From the NCBI RefSeq assembly GCF_003352465.1, contig NZ_CP031153.1:672465-736464 (forward strand): a DNA stretch of 64,000 bases, read 5' to 3'. A program made the translations under genes and the position numbers. This document shows positions 1 to 9,300 of the stretch, one piece after another; within the stretch, counting starts at the first letter, position 1, and each line of letters starts with the position of its first letter. The DNA is from Kordia sp. SMS9 (lineage in GTDB: Bacteria; Bacteroidota; Bacteroidia; Flavobacteriales; Flavobacteriaceae). The notes beneath the pieces were generated by a model. That model searched no databases and was not told the DNA's origin. It saw only the letters and a program-made list of their open reading frames with translations.

Positions 1-297
1 TTGAATATTACTTGGGAACGCGGAATTTTTTACAAAACCGTAGTAAGCGACTTGTCTGACTTGCGTGATGTGTATTATGACATTTTAGTGTTCTTTAGTC
101 CATCTGGAATCAAGTCTTTATTGGCAAACTTCCCTGATTTTGAACAAAATGACACACGCATTGCTGTTTTTGGAAATACAACCGTAAAAGCAACGACAGA
201 AGCAGGATTGAGAGTTGATATTAAAGCACCAACGCCAGAAACTCCATCCATGACGATGGCATTGGCAAAATACATTGACGAAGTGAATAAGAAATAA
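1..297 (+). CDS. hemD: Uroporphyrinogen-III synthase, C-terminal part (cut by window edge)
   Basis: This is the C-terminal ~98 residues of a HemD-like protein, which cyclises hydroxymethylbilane to uroporphyrinogen III in haem synthesis. The segment VFFSPSGIKSLL, followed by a strand reading IAVFGNTTVKA and the ending TPETPSMTMALAKYI, matches the second Rossmann-like half of HemD. The frame is open to base 1, so the TTG there is only an internal codon and the true start lies upstream. A strong hairpin terminator follows the stop. The family call rests on these C-terminal motifs alone. Confidence 0.82.
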   Translation: MNITWERGIFYKTVVSDLSDLRDVYYDILVFFSPSGIKSLLANFPDFEQNDTRIAVFGNTTVKATTEAGLRVDIKAPTPETPSMTMALAKYIDEVNKK

Positions 298-317
298 TTA
301 CTTTACTATACAATATT

Positions 318-354
318 AAAAAAGCGTATATCCATTACAGATATACGCTTTTTT
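318..354. terminator. Bidirectional intrinsic terminator between hemD and pckA
   Basis: Perfect 13-bp stem (AAAAGCGTATATC pairing with GATATACGCTTTT), a 7-base loop, and T-runs on both strands. It sits between two convergent genes and can end both transcripts. Confidence 0.85.
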
Positions 355-390
355 GTTTTTGGGTTGGTTGTGATATTATATATAAGTCTG

Positions 391-1989
391 TTAGTCTATT
401 GGACCACCAGCCATAATCTCTTCGTTTGCGTATGCTGAAAACTGTGCAAAGTTTTCTTTGAATGAGCTTGATAATTCTGCCGCTTTTTTATTGTATGCTT
501 CGGCATCTCCCCAAGTATCAATCGGGTTTAATACTTCATTAGGCACATTTGGACAATCTTTTGGAATTGCCAATCCGAATACTGGATGTGTTTGATAATC
601 TACATCATTTAACTTTCCTTCCAACGCTGCACTAATCATAGCACGTGTGTATTTCAACTTCATACGACTTCCAGTTCCGTAAGGTCCACCAGTCCATCCG
701 GTGTTGATCAACCATACATTTACACCAGCTTCCTGCATTTTCTCACTCAGCATTTCTGCATACCTGGTTGGATGTAATGGCATAAATGGCGCTCCAAAAC
801 ACGCAGAAAAACTTGGTACAGGTTCGTCAATTCCAGCTTCGGTTCCTGCTACTTTCGCAGTATACCCTGAAATGAAATGATACGCTGCTTGTCCTGGTGT
901 TAATTTTGAAATTGGAGGCAACACACCAAATGCATCTGCCGTTAAGAAAAATATATTTTTAGGATTTTTTCCAATAGATGGAATTTGAATATTGTCAATA
1001 TGATAAATTGGATAGCTTACACGCGTATTTTGTGTGATGGAAGTATCTTCAAAATCTACATTTTTATGTTCGTCGAGTACAACATTTTCAAGAATCGCAC
1101 CTTTTTTAATCGCGCGATAAATTTCAGGTTCGCTTTCTTCCGTCAAATCAATGGCTTTCGCATAACAACCGCCTTCAAAGTTGAACACTGTATTTTCATT
1201 GGTCCAACCATGTTCATCATCTCCAATTAACCTGCGATCTGGATCTGCGGACAAGGTCGTTTTCCCTGTTCCTGACAATCCGAAGAAAATAGCGGTATCT
1301 TCCTCTTTTCCAACATTCGCACTACAGTGCATTGGCAACGTGTTTTTAAATACAGGCAAAATAAAGTTTAAGGCAGAAAAAATTCCTTTTTTAATTTCTC
1401 CTGTATATCCTGTTCCACCTACAAGTGCAATTTTCTTAGTAAAGTTCAAAATAGCAAAGTTGTGTTGGCGCGTTCCGTCTATTGCAGGATCTGCCATAAA
1501 CTCTGGTGCATTCACAACAAGCCAATCTTCTTTAAAACCATCTAATTCTTCTTCCGTTGGACGTAAAAACATGTTATACACAAACATATTGCTCCAAGGA
1601 TATTCGTTGATTACACGAATGTTCAATTTATAATTTTCGTCGGCACACGCATACGCATCGCGGACAAAAACTTCTTTTTCTGATAAGTATGCAACGACTT
1701 TGTCATACAATTTATCAAAAGCTTCAGGTTCAAAAGGAATGTTGATGTCACCCCACCAAATTTCATCTTCGGTAATACTATCTTTCACAATAAAACGATC
1801 CATCGGGGATCTTCCTGTAAACTCTCCTGTGTTTACAGCAATCGCTCCAAAAGAAGTTTCTACTCCTTGTCCTTTTTGTATCGTTTCTTCGTGAAGTTGG
1901 TCCGAGGAAAGTTGGTAATGTGCTTTCGCATCCATGATTCCATATTGGTTTAACGAAATCGTTTTCGTTGAGAAGGTGTTATTCGTCAT
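391..1989 (-). CDS. pckA: Phosphoenolpyruvate carboxykinase (ATP)
   Basis: Converts oxaloacetate plus ATP to phosphoenolpyruvate, the committed step of gluconeogenesis; cytosolic. The kinase-1a P-loop GLSGTGKTTLSADPDRR is near residues 235-250, followed by LIGDDEHGW (metal-binding Asp). The N-terminal NTGEFTGRSPMDRF binds substrate. From the ATG at 1989 the protein has 532 residues, matching the usual ~535-540. An upstream in-frame ATG at 2025 would add 12 residues, but it overlaps the predicted promoter element, so 1989 is preferred. Monocistronic; it ends against the shared terminator with hemD. Confidence 0.96.
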   Translation of the reverse strand: MTNNTFSTKTISLNQYGIMDAKAHYQLSSDQLHEETIQKGQGVETSFGAIAVNTGEFTGRSPMDRFIVKDSITEDEIWWGDINIPFEPEAFDKLYDKVVAYLSEKEVFVRDAYACADENYKLNIRVINEYPWSNMFVYNMFLRPTEEELDGFKEDWLVVNAPEFMADPAIDGTRQHNFAILNFTKKIALVGGTGYTGEIKKGIFSALNFILPVFKNTLPMHCSANVGKEEDTAIFFGLSGTGKTTLSADPDRRLIGDDEHGWTNENTVFNFEGGCYAKAIDLTEESEPEIYRAIKKGAILENVVLDEHKNVDFEDTSITQNTRVSYPIYHIDNIQIPSIGKNPKNIFFLTADAFGVLPPISKLTPGQAAYHFISGYTAKVAGTEAGIDEPVPSFSACFGAPFMPLHPTRYAEMLSEKMQEAGVNVWLINTGWTGGPYGTGSRMKLKYTRAMISAALEGKLNDVDYQTHPVFGLAIPKDCPNVPNEVLNPIDTWGDAEAYNKKAAELSSSFKENFAQFSAYANEEIMAGGPID

Positions 1990-2022
1990 AACTTTTAACT
2001 CTAGTTGTGTTTTTGTAAAGGA

Positions 2023-2030
2023 CAAAAGTA
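2023..2030 (-). promoter_or_regulatory. Candidate -7 promoter element of pckA
   Basis: On the minus strand this reads TACTTTTG, matching the Bacteroidota -7 consensus TAnnTTTG, about 35 bp before the preferred pckA start at 1989. No convincing -33 TTG element was seen, so confidence is moderate. Confidence 0.45.
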
Positions 2031-2058
2031 TAAATATTTTTACAGAGTCTTTGTTTTT

Positions 2059-2457
2059 TTAACTGATTTTCTCTGTTTTAAGCTTGAAAAAATTCAAGAG
2101 AAGTGCTATCCAACCTATAATCAAGAGTGTTCCTCCAATTGGTGTAATAAACCCTATACTGCTGATATCCAAACCTGTAACATCTTTTGTTGCTAATAAA
2201 TAAATAGAACCTGAAAATAAAATAATTCCCCACAACACAAAAACATAGATGAGTCGTTGCATTTTTGGAGAAATCAGCGTGGACATTCCTGTAAAAAGTA
2301 ATAAAAACACGTGATACATTTGGTAACGCACACCTGTTTCAAAAGAAGCAAGTTGATCGGCACTCAATACTTTTTTGAGCGCATGTGCCCCAAAAGCTCC
2401 TAAAATAACCGCTAACAATCCCAAAATAGTTCCTGTAATCAATATTTTTTTTCTCAT
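2059..2457 (-). CDS. DUF423 family small integral membrane protein
   Basis: 132 residues with four hydrophobic segments (about 7-25, 45-62, 70-87 and 103-122). The N-terminal GAFGAHALKKVLS is the signature of the DUF423/YgdD family. Function is unknown; it is an inner-membrane protein. It lies directly upstream of pckA on the same strand, 70 bp away, but pckA seems to have its own promoter in the gap. It is divergent from the saccharopine dehydrogenase gene, sharing an 88-bp intergenic region that holds the palindrome at 2482-2498. Confidence 0.88.
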   Translation of the reverse strand: MRKKILITGTILGLLAVILGAFGAHALKKVLSADQLASFETGVRYQMYHVFLLLFTGMSTLISPKMQRLIYVFVLWGIILFSGSIYLLATKDVTGLDISSIGFITPIGGTLLIIGWIALLLNFFKLKTEKIS

Positions 2458-2481
2458 AATTCGTGAAGTTATTTTTATAAA

Positions 2482-2498
2482 TGTAACATTTTGCTACA
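2482..2498. promoter_or_regulatory. 17-bp palindrome, candidate Lrp-type operator
   Basis: TGTAACATTTTGCTACA is a near-perfect palindrome (TGTArC-n5-GyTACA) ending 8 bp before the -7 element of the saccharopine dehydrogenase gene. Lrp/AsnC dimers bind palindromes of about this size, and an Lrp gene lies just downstream of that gene. A related palindrome, TGTAGTTTTCTACTACA, sits at 4641-4657 across the lrp stop codon. The link to the regulator is inferred. Confidence 0.4.
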
Positions 2499-2505
2499 TT
2501 CGTGT

Positions 2506-2513
2506 TATATTTG
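2506..2513 (+). promoter_or_regulatory. Candidate -7 promoter element of the saccharopine dehydrogenase gene
   Basis: TATATTTG fits the Bacteroidota consensus TAnnTTTG, 33 bp before the ATG at 2546. The 17-bp palindrome just upstream occupies the expected -33 region. Confidence 0.5.
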
Positions 2514-2545
2514 TCTTTTTACAAAATTACGCAACAAAACTCACT

Positions 2546-3910
2546 ATGCGAAACATTTTAATTATTGGTGCAGGAAAATCTGCTTCGTACCTTATTAAAT
2601 ATTTTTTAGATAAAAGTCACACAGAAAACTTACATATTACCGTTGGAGATATCAATCTTGAAAATGCTCAAAAATTAGTTGGAAATCATGAAAATGCGTC
2701 TGCTATTTTGTTGGATGTATTTCATGAAGAAAGTCGCCAAGCTGCCATCAAAGAAGCCGCTATTGTGATTTCAATGTTGCCAGCGCGCTTTCATATTGAA
2801 GTAGCGAAAGATTGTGTGCAATTTGGGAAAAATATGGTGACGGCTTCCTACATCAGTAAGGAAATGCAAGCACTAGATGAAGCTGTAAAAGAAAAAGGCT
2901 TGGTATTTATGAACGAAATTGGTGTCGATCCTGGCATTGATCACATGAGTGCCATGGAAGTTATTGATCGCATTCGTGATCACGGCGGAAAAATGATTTT
3001 GTTTGAATCGTTTACAGGTGGATTGGTCGCACCTGAGAGTGATACCAATTTGTGGAACTATAAATTTACATGGAATCCTAGAAACGTGGTGTTAGCTGGA
3101 CAAGGTGGCACGGCAAAATTTATTCAAGAAGGAAGCTATAAATATATTCCATATAATAGACTCTTCCGTAGAACGGAATTTTTAACTGTAGAAGGCTACG
3201 GAAAGTTTGAAGCGTATGCCAACCGCGATTCGCTAAAGTACAGAAGTGTATATGGTTTGGATGATATTTTGACTTTGTATCGCGGAACCATCCGAAGAGT
3301 TGGATACTCAAGAGCTTGGCAAATGTTTGTCATGTTAGGCATGACGGACGATAGTTATGTCATGGAAAACTCCGCAGAAATGAGCTATCGTGATTTTGTG
3401 AATTCTTTCTTGCCGTACAGTCCCACCGATTCTGTAGAGTTGAAAATGCGTCACAATTTAAAGATTGATCAAGATGATACGCTCTGGGAAAAGTTATTGG
3501 AGTTAGATATTTTCAATCCGCACAAAAAAGTAGGCTTGGAAAATGCGACGCCTGCACAAATTCTACAAAAAATATTGATGGATAGCTGGACGCTTAAACC
3601 AGAAGATAAAGATATGATTGTGATGTATCACAAGTTTGGGTATGAAAAAGATGGTGAAAAGCATCAAATTGATTCCAAAATGGTGATTTTAGGAGAAGAT
3701 CAAACATACACAGCGATGGCAAAAACTGTTGGATTGCCCGTTGCAATTGCTGCTTTGAAAATTTTAAACAAAGAAATTACCACACCAGGTGTACAATTAC
3801 CTATTACAAAAGAAGTATATACGCCTATTTTGGAAGAATTATCTACGTACGGAATTGCTTTTAGAGAAGAGAAAGTTCCGTATTTTGGCTATAATGATGA
3901 GTATGTGTAG
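2546..3910 (+). CDS. Saccharopine dehydrogenase family protein
   Basis: 454 residues. The N-terminal Rossmann motif LIIGAGKSASYLI binds NAD(P), and the middle contains NEIGVDPGIDHMSAM and SFTGGLVAPES, typical of saccharopine dehydrogenase/reductase-like enzymes. These interconvert saccharopine and aminoadipate semialdehyde or glutamate in lysine metabolism. The ATG at 2546 is chosen because the Rossmann strand starts right after it; the open frame further upstream has no homology and crosses the promoter. An Lrp-family gene follows 264 bp downstream, suggesting amino-acid-dependent control. A role in lysine breakdown is likely but not proven by sequence. Confidence 0.88.
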   Translation: MRNILIIGAGKSASYLIKYFLDKSHTENLHITVGDINLENAQKLVGNHENASAILLDVFHEESRQAAIKEAAIVISMLPARFHIEVAKDCVQFGKNMVTASYISKEMQALDEAVKEKGLVFMNEIGVDPGIDHMSAMEVIDRIRDHGGKMILFESFTGGLVAPESDTNLWNYKFTWNPRNVVLAGQGGTAKFIQEGSYKYIPYNRLFRRTEFLTVEGYGKFEAYANRDSLKYRSVYGLDDILTLYRGTIRRVGYSRAWQMFVMLGMTDDSYVMENSAEMSYRDFVNSFLPYSPTDSVELKMRHNLKIDQDDTLWEKLLELDIFNPHKKVGLENATPAQILQKILMDSWTLKPEDKDMIVMYHKFGYEKDGEKHQIDSKMVILGEDQTYTAMAKTVGLPVAIAALKILNKEITTPGVQLPITKEVYTPILEELSTYGIAFREEKVPYFGYNDEYV

Positions 3911-4005
3911 GGATTTTTGATTGTTGATGTTACAAAACCACATGTCAAATCGCATGAAATTTTGAAAAGATTTAGTATCGCGATCTTCTTGGAAGTAAAT
4001 CTGCT

Positions 4006-4070
4006 TCAAAGTACTTCTCGATACTATTTTTCTCCATTATATTTCGAAAAATCACTCGAAGAGACGCTTT
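4006..4070. repeat. Dispersed intergenic repeat, degenerate copy
   Basis: The stretch beginning AGTACTTCTCGATACTA and ending ATCACTCGAAGAGACG matches the copy at 37386-37453 with small internal changes. The second copy also contains the common flavobacterial motif TTCGACAAGCTCAATGACA. Both are intergenic and non-coding. Confidence 0.6.
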
Positions 4071-4141
4071 AGATTCACGTTTTCTGATTTACAATTTTTC
4101 ATTTTCTTCACTCTAAAAATATCAATTTTATCAAAAAAATG

Positions 4142-4149
4142 TACTTTTG
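4142..4149 (+). promoter_or_regulatory. Candidate -7 promoter element of the Lrp-family gene
   Basis: TACTTTTG is a full match to TAnnTTTG, 25 bp before the ATG at 4175, so the 5' leader would be short. An AT-rich stretch lies upstream without a clear -33 TTG. Confidence 0.5.
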
Positions 4150-4174
4150 ACTTTCACCTGACAAATTACACCGT

Positions 4175-4645
4175 ATGAAAGTGATTAATGAACAAATAGA
4201 AATTGACGGAATTGACAAAAAAATTCTGCGTGCGTTGATGAAAGACGCACGAACACCCATTTTAAGTATTGCGCGTAGCATTGGAATTTCTGGTGCTGCT
4301 GTACATCAACGACTTCGAAAACTGGAAGATGCAAAGTTGATTGTTGGCTCCAAATTCGTCATCAATCCGAAAGTATTGGGCTATAAAACGATGGCATTTA
4401 TTGGTGTATTTTTGGACAAAGCCATGCGAAATCCAGATGCCGTAAAAGCGTTGGATCAAATTCCAGAAGTCATGGAAAGTCACTACACCACAGGCGATTG
4501 GTCATTATTGATTAAGATTTTATGTAAAGATAACGAACACTTGATGCACATTTTAAATCATAAAATACAAACGATTAAAGGTGTTTCACGAACCGAAACG
4601 TTTATTTCCTTAAATCAGCAAATTGATCGACAAATTAAGGTGTAG
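4175..4645 (+). CDS. Lrp/AsnC family transcriptional regulator
   Basis: 156 residues. The N-terminal winged helix (residues ~8-60) carries DKKILRALMKDARTPILSIA and the recognition helix SGAAVHQRLRKLE. The C-terminal RAM/ligand-binding domain has the typical HYTTGDWSLLIKILCKD and ends GVSRTETFISLNQQI. Such proteins sense amino acids and form dimers or octamers. It follows the saccharopine dehydrogenase gene and probably controls it; candidate palindromic sites are noted at 2482 and 4641. A terminator follows at 4718. Confidence 0.93.
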   Translation: MKVINEQIEIDGIDKKILRALMKDARTPILSIARSIGISGAAVHQRLRKLEDAKLIVGSKFVINPKVLGYKTMAFIGVFLDKAMRNPDAVKALDQIPEVMESHYTTGDWSLLIKILCKDNEHLMHILNHKIQTIKGVSRTETFISLNQQIDRQIKV

Positions 4646-4717
4646 TTTTCTACTACATTTGAGTATTTTTAATTAACGTGACATGAAATTGAATCAATTT
4701 CCGCTTGACGCCTAAAA

Positions 4718-4748
4718 AAACCGAGTGCAACATACATTCGGTCTTTTA
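4718..4748 (+). terminator. Intrinsic terminator after the Lrp gene
   Basis: Stem ACCGAGTG/CATTCGGT (one G-T pair), 7-base loop, then CTTTTAT. The A-run on the left also allows termination of the converging YugP transcript. Confidence 0.7.
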
Positions 4749-4768
4749 TAAATTATAGTTTTTATATT

Positions 4769-5476
4769 TTATTTTCTATTCAAATACCGTGCAAAATACA
4801 GAAAGGTTGCTAACGAACCCAACGCGGCAACGACATAGGTTCTTGCTGCCCATTTGAGCGCATCTTGCGAACCAGCAAATTCTTCTTGCGTCACCATATT
4901 TTTATCTCGCAACCAACGCAACGCACGGTTACTAGCATCATATTCTACCGGAAGTGTGATGAAACTAAATAACGTTCCTGTGGCAAACATGATCAATCCG
5001 ATGATGAGCAATGTTCTTCCTGTACTTGTGCCGCCCGCTGCTTGCTGACTCGCCATTAAGGCAATTCCTCCATAAATAACCCATTGCGAAAATTTGGAAG
5101 CAATACTTACCAAAGGGACTAATTGTGAGCGCATTTTTAACCATTTGTATGCTTTTGCATGTTGCACGGCATGTCCAACTTCGTGTGCCGCCACCGCTGC
5201 CGCTGCGGCATTTCGTTGACTGTAGACGCCTTCACTTAAATTTACGGTCTTTTTTTGCGGATTGTAATGATCTGTCAACATTCCTTTTACATGTATTACT
5301 TCTACATCTCTAATGCCGTGATCTGCCAACATTTTTTCTGCAATTTCAGCGCCGCTCATTCCGTTGCGTAAATGCAGTTTTGAGTAATGCGAAAATTTGC
5401 TTTTCAGTTTATTACTCACAAACATACTTACCAACATAATTGCACCCGCGAGGAGCATATAACCACTTGAAAACAT
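4769..5476 (-). CDS. Zinc metallopeptidase, YugP/PF04298 family
   Basis: 235 residues. An N-terminal membrane segment (~5-20) precedes a cytoplasmic-type peptidase domain with the HEVGH zinc motif at residues 98-102. Two or three further membrane segments follow (about 123-142, 150-170 and 212-230). The stretch GMLTDHYNPQKKTVNLSEGVYS is family-typical for neutral zinc metallopeptidases of this membrane-bound group; the substrate is unknown. It stands alone, with a hairpin terminator separating it from the upstream secreted-protein gene. Confidence 0.88.
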   Translation of the reverse strand: MFSSGYMLLAGAIMLVSMFVSNKLKSKFSHYSKLHLRNGMSGAEIAEKMLADHGIRDVEVIHVKGMLTDHYNPQKKTVNLSEGVYSQRNAAAAAVAAHEVGHAVQHAKAYKWLKMRSQLVPLVSIASKFSQWVIYGGIALMASQQAAGGTSTGRTLLIIGLIMFATGTLFSFITLPVEYDASNRALRWLRDKNMVTQEEFAGSQDALKWAARTYVVAALGSLATFLYFARYLNRK

Positions 5477-5593
5477 ATTTTTAAATTTTATTTGTTGAAC
5501 AAAACAACAGTATTTTTTACTACTTCAAAAGGTACTTATTCTACTTTAGAACTAGAAATTATAATGGCTATTTGTTCATCTTTACGATAAAAA

Positions 5594-5626
5594 ATACAAA
5601 AACCTCGCCAAATGAGCGAGGTTTTA
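5594..5626 (-). terminator. Intrinsic terminator of the secreted-protein gene at 5657
   Basis: Perfect stem AAAACCTCGC/GCGAGGTTTT with a 7-base loop; on the minus strand it is followed by a T-rich tail. It ends the transcript that includes 5657-6241. Confidence 0.8.
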
Positions 5627-5656
5627 GTTTGTATGAAGTTTTGTCAGTTATTGTTG

Positions 5657-6241
5657 TTAGTCGCGCTCTACTTTGCGCAACGCCGCTTTTTGTAATACCA
5701 CAGCATTGTAACTTGTAACCGATAATTTTTCGCCACCTGTTTTTCTTGGATCAGCTTTTTCTGTTACGATGATGGTAAAGAAAACGCGTCCGTCATTTCT
5801 AAATTCAACACTGCTATTTAAAATTCGATTATTGACTTCAAAGGTACTGAACAACGTTTGTCTCATATAATTTGCTCTTAAAATAACACCATTATTTTCA
5901 TCCAAATCGTACAATCCTTTTTCGGGATCTACAACAATGAGTGTATACTTGCGTTCATCTTTTTTCTTTGCAACAATGTATGATAAGGTGTACGAATATT
6001 TTTTTGGATCTTCCGTTGGTTTGAGCGTTAATTCCATCGGAACATTTTGCAATACGCCAGAAGCGTCTGCAATGTTCAAATTTCCTGCGTAGGTGCCTGT
6101 ATATTCTTTTGGGAACGCGTATTGTGTGGGAAACTCTTTGTCTTCCGAGTTTTTACCAGCACGTTCTTTTACTTGTTTTTTCTGTGCAACGACCGTTGTT
6201 GCCATGCAGATGAATACGATTAAAAAGACAAGTTTTTTCAT
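5657..6241 (-). CDS. Secreted protein of unknown function
   Basis: 194 residues with a clear signal peptide (MKKLVFLIVFICMATTVVAQ, cleaved near residue 19-20). The rest is beta-rich without a recognised domain: FPKEYTGTYAGNLNIAD starts a compact fold, and the C-terminus is charged. No cysteines are seen in the mature part, so it is probably periplasmic or surface-associated. It lies 81 bp downstream of leuS on the same strand and may be read through from it. I do not recognise the family. Confidence 0.75.
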   Translation of the reverse strand: MKKLVFLIVFICMATTVVAQKKQVKERAGKNSEDKEFPTQYAFPKEYTGTYAGNLNIADASGVLQNVPMELTLKPTEDPKKYSYTLSYIVAKKKDERKYTLIVVDPEKGLYDLDENNGVILRANYMRQTLFSTFEVNNRILNSSVEFRNDGRVFFTIIVTEKADPRKTGGEKLSVTSYNAVVLQKAALRKVERD

Positions 6242-6322
6242 GTATTGTAATTTTTTATTTTATGGTATGAAAGTACATTTTTTTTAGTTAACTACTATTT
6301 TCATACCAAAGTTTTAGCAAAT

Positions 6323-9300
6323 CTATCCTACGATATTAATAATTTTCCCGGGAACTACAATTACTTTTTTCGGAGTTCTTCCGTTTAGTTGTGCTTGTGT
6401 GCGTTCGTCTTCCAAGATTATTTTCTCGATTTCTTCTTTCGATAAATCTAATGATAATTCCTTTTTAAAGCGCATTTTTCCATTGAAAGATACTGGATAT
6501 TCTTTGGAACTTTCCACCAAATGTTTTTCTTCAAACACAGGAAATGGCACTTTTGAAATAGAACCTTCATGTCCTAAACGTGACCATAATTCTTCCGCAA
6601 TATGCGGTGCGTATGGCGACACTAGAATCGTTAATGGTGCTAGAATTTCCCTGCTGTTACATTTTTGCGCTGTGAGTTCATTGACACAAATCATAAACGT
6701 ACTTACCGACGTATTGAACGAGAAGTTTTCAATGTCTTCTTCTACCTTTTTGATGGTTTTGTGCAATGTTTTTAAATTGTCTTTCGTTGGCACGGCGTCT
6801 GTAACTCTTGAAACACCTTCTTCGCCAACATACAATTTCCATAGTTTCTTTAAGAATCCGAAAACTCCCGAAATTCCTGCGGTATTCCATGGTTTTGCTT
6901 GTTCTAGCGGACCGAGAAACATTTCAAACAAACGCAAACTATCGGCGCCGTAGGCTTCGCAAATTTCATCTGGATTGACCACATTGTATTTCGATTTGGA
7001 CATTTTTTCTATTTCAATATTAAGCTTACACTTGAGTTGTTCTATACTCTCTTCAACTTCTTGATTAATATTTTCATTTTCTAGAATAAAACTTAAACCT
7101 TCAATAGTCCCTAATTGTAAATTATTAAACTTTGCATATTTCTTTCTCAAACTACCTATATCTTCAATAGATATAAAAAACTTTTTCCCTTTCTGTTTTA
7201 CAAATTCTAAAGGTATAGTATCTATCATAGATTCATTAAAGTCATAATGATTTGCAACTTCTATAGGAAACAACAACCAATCTCTATACAATATTTTACC
7301 ATCATCTTGAAGAACTATATCAGCACGCCCAATTACATTTCCTAATTTATCTTCTCTCAATTTTGCTGAATTAGGGTCATATTTTTCATCTAAATATTTT
7401 GGTAATAACAACCCTTTAGGACTTTCTCCCAAAATCATTCCTTGATTGATGAGCTTTTTGAACGGTTCATCAACATTGACAAAACCTCTGTCTTTTAAGA
7501 ATTTAGTCCAAAAACGTGCGTATAATAAATGTCCGGTTGCATGTTCGCTTCCGCCAATGTATAAATCTACATTTTCCCAATAGTCTAAAGCTTCTTTGCT
7601 TGCAAAGTTTTCATCACGCAACGCTTTTTCCATGTAACGGAAGAAATACCAAGAACTTCCTGCCCAACCTGGCATGGTGTTGAGTTCTAGTGGGTAGATT
7701 CCGTTGTTCCCAGCCTTCTCGACTGCGCTCGAAGTGACAAGATCGTTACTTACAATTTTATTATTTTTTGTATCCCAAGCCCAAACCTCAGCGTTTCCTA
7801 ATGGTGGTTCGCCTGTTTCGGTGGGCAAGTATTTTTCTACTTCTGGCAATGTGATTGGTAAGTGTTGTACATCAATCATTTGCGGCATTCCGTTGACATA
7901 GTATACTGGAAATGGTTCGCCCCAATAGCGCTGACGCGAGAAAACCGCATCACGCAAACGATAGTTTATTTTTCCTTTCCCGATACCGCGTTTTTCCATT
8001 TCATAAATCACGGTTTTCATGGCTTTTTTGTATGATAAACCGTTTAGGAAATCAGAGTTTGCAATTTTTACACCTTCTTTTGCGCCATACGCTTCTTCGG
8101 AAATGTCTACATTTTCAAAGATGTTCGGAATGTCCAATCCGAAGTGTTTTGCAAAGTCGTAATCACGTTGATCGCCACACGGAACTGCCATGACGGCGCC
8201 TGTTCCGTAGCTTGCCAATACGTAATCGCCAATCCAGATTTGTATTTTTTCTCCCGTAAACGGATGCAACGCGTGCGCGCCTGTAAATACGCCAGAAATG
8301 GTTTTGACATCTGCCATGCGTTCGCGTTCGCTACGTTTGGACGTTTTTTCTATGTAATTTTCAACCGCTTCTTTTTGATCGGCAGTCGTTATTTTTGCTA
8401 CGAATTCGTGTTCTGGTGCGAGCGTCATAAAACTTACACCATATATTGTATCTGGTCGTGTTGTGAAGACGTCAATGTTTGCATCATGTCCGTCTACTTT
8501 GAACGTCACCATCGCACCTTGCGAGCGACCAATCCAATTGGTTTGTGAGTCTTTTAGCGGTTGTGGCCAGTCGATGGTGTTCAAACCGTCTAGTAAACGT
8601 TGTGCATACGCAGAGATTCGCATGCTCCATTGCGTCATTTTTTTACGTACGACAGGATGACCGCCACGTTCGGAAACTCCGTTCACGATTTCGTCATTTG
8701 CTAAGACAGTTCCCAAAGCTGGACACCAGTTTACTTCCGTTTCCGCCAAATAGGTAAGTCTGTATTTTAGCAGTATTTGTTCTTTCGTTTTAGCATCGTA
8801 CTTTGTCCATTCTGCGGAAGCGAACACTGCAATATCATCATCACATATTGCTTTTACATTGGCGTTTCCGTCTGCTTCAAATTTTGCGATTAGCGTATCA
8901 ATATGTTCTGCCTTGTCCGTTTCTACATTGTACCAAGAGTTGAACAATTCGATAAAAATCCACTGCGTCCATTTGTAATACGCAGGATCGGATGTGCGAA
9001 CTTCTCTGCTCCAATCGAACGAGAACCCAATTTTGTCCAATTGCTCACGATAGCGCTTGATGTTCGTTTTTGTCGTAATTGCAGGATGTTGTCCTGTTTG
9101 AATGGCGTATTGTTCGGCAGGCAATCCGAAGCTATCATATCCTTGCGGATGTAAGACGTTGAATCCTTGATGACGCTTGTAACGCGCGTAGATGTCAGAA
9201 GCGATATAACCTAGTGGATGACCGACGTGTAAGCCCGCGCCTGACGGATATGGAAACATGTCGAGCACGTAATATTTGGGTTTGTCAGAGTTGTTTTCGG

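Noticed and set aside
1181..1633. Open frame antisense to pckA
   Set aside because: Shadow of the conserved pckA coding sequence; no protein-like features.
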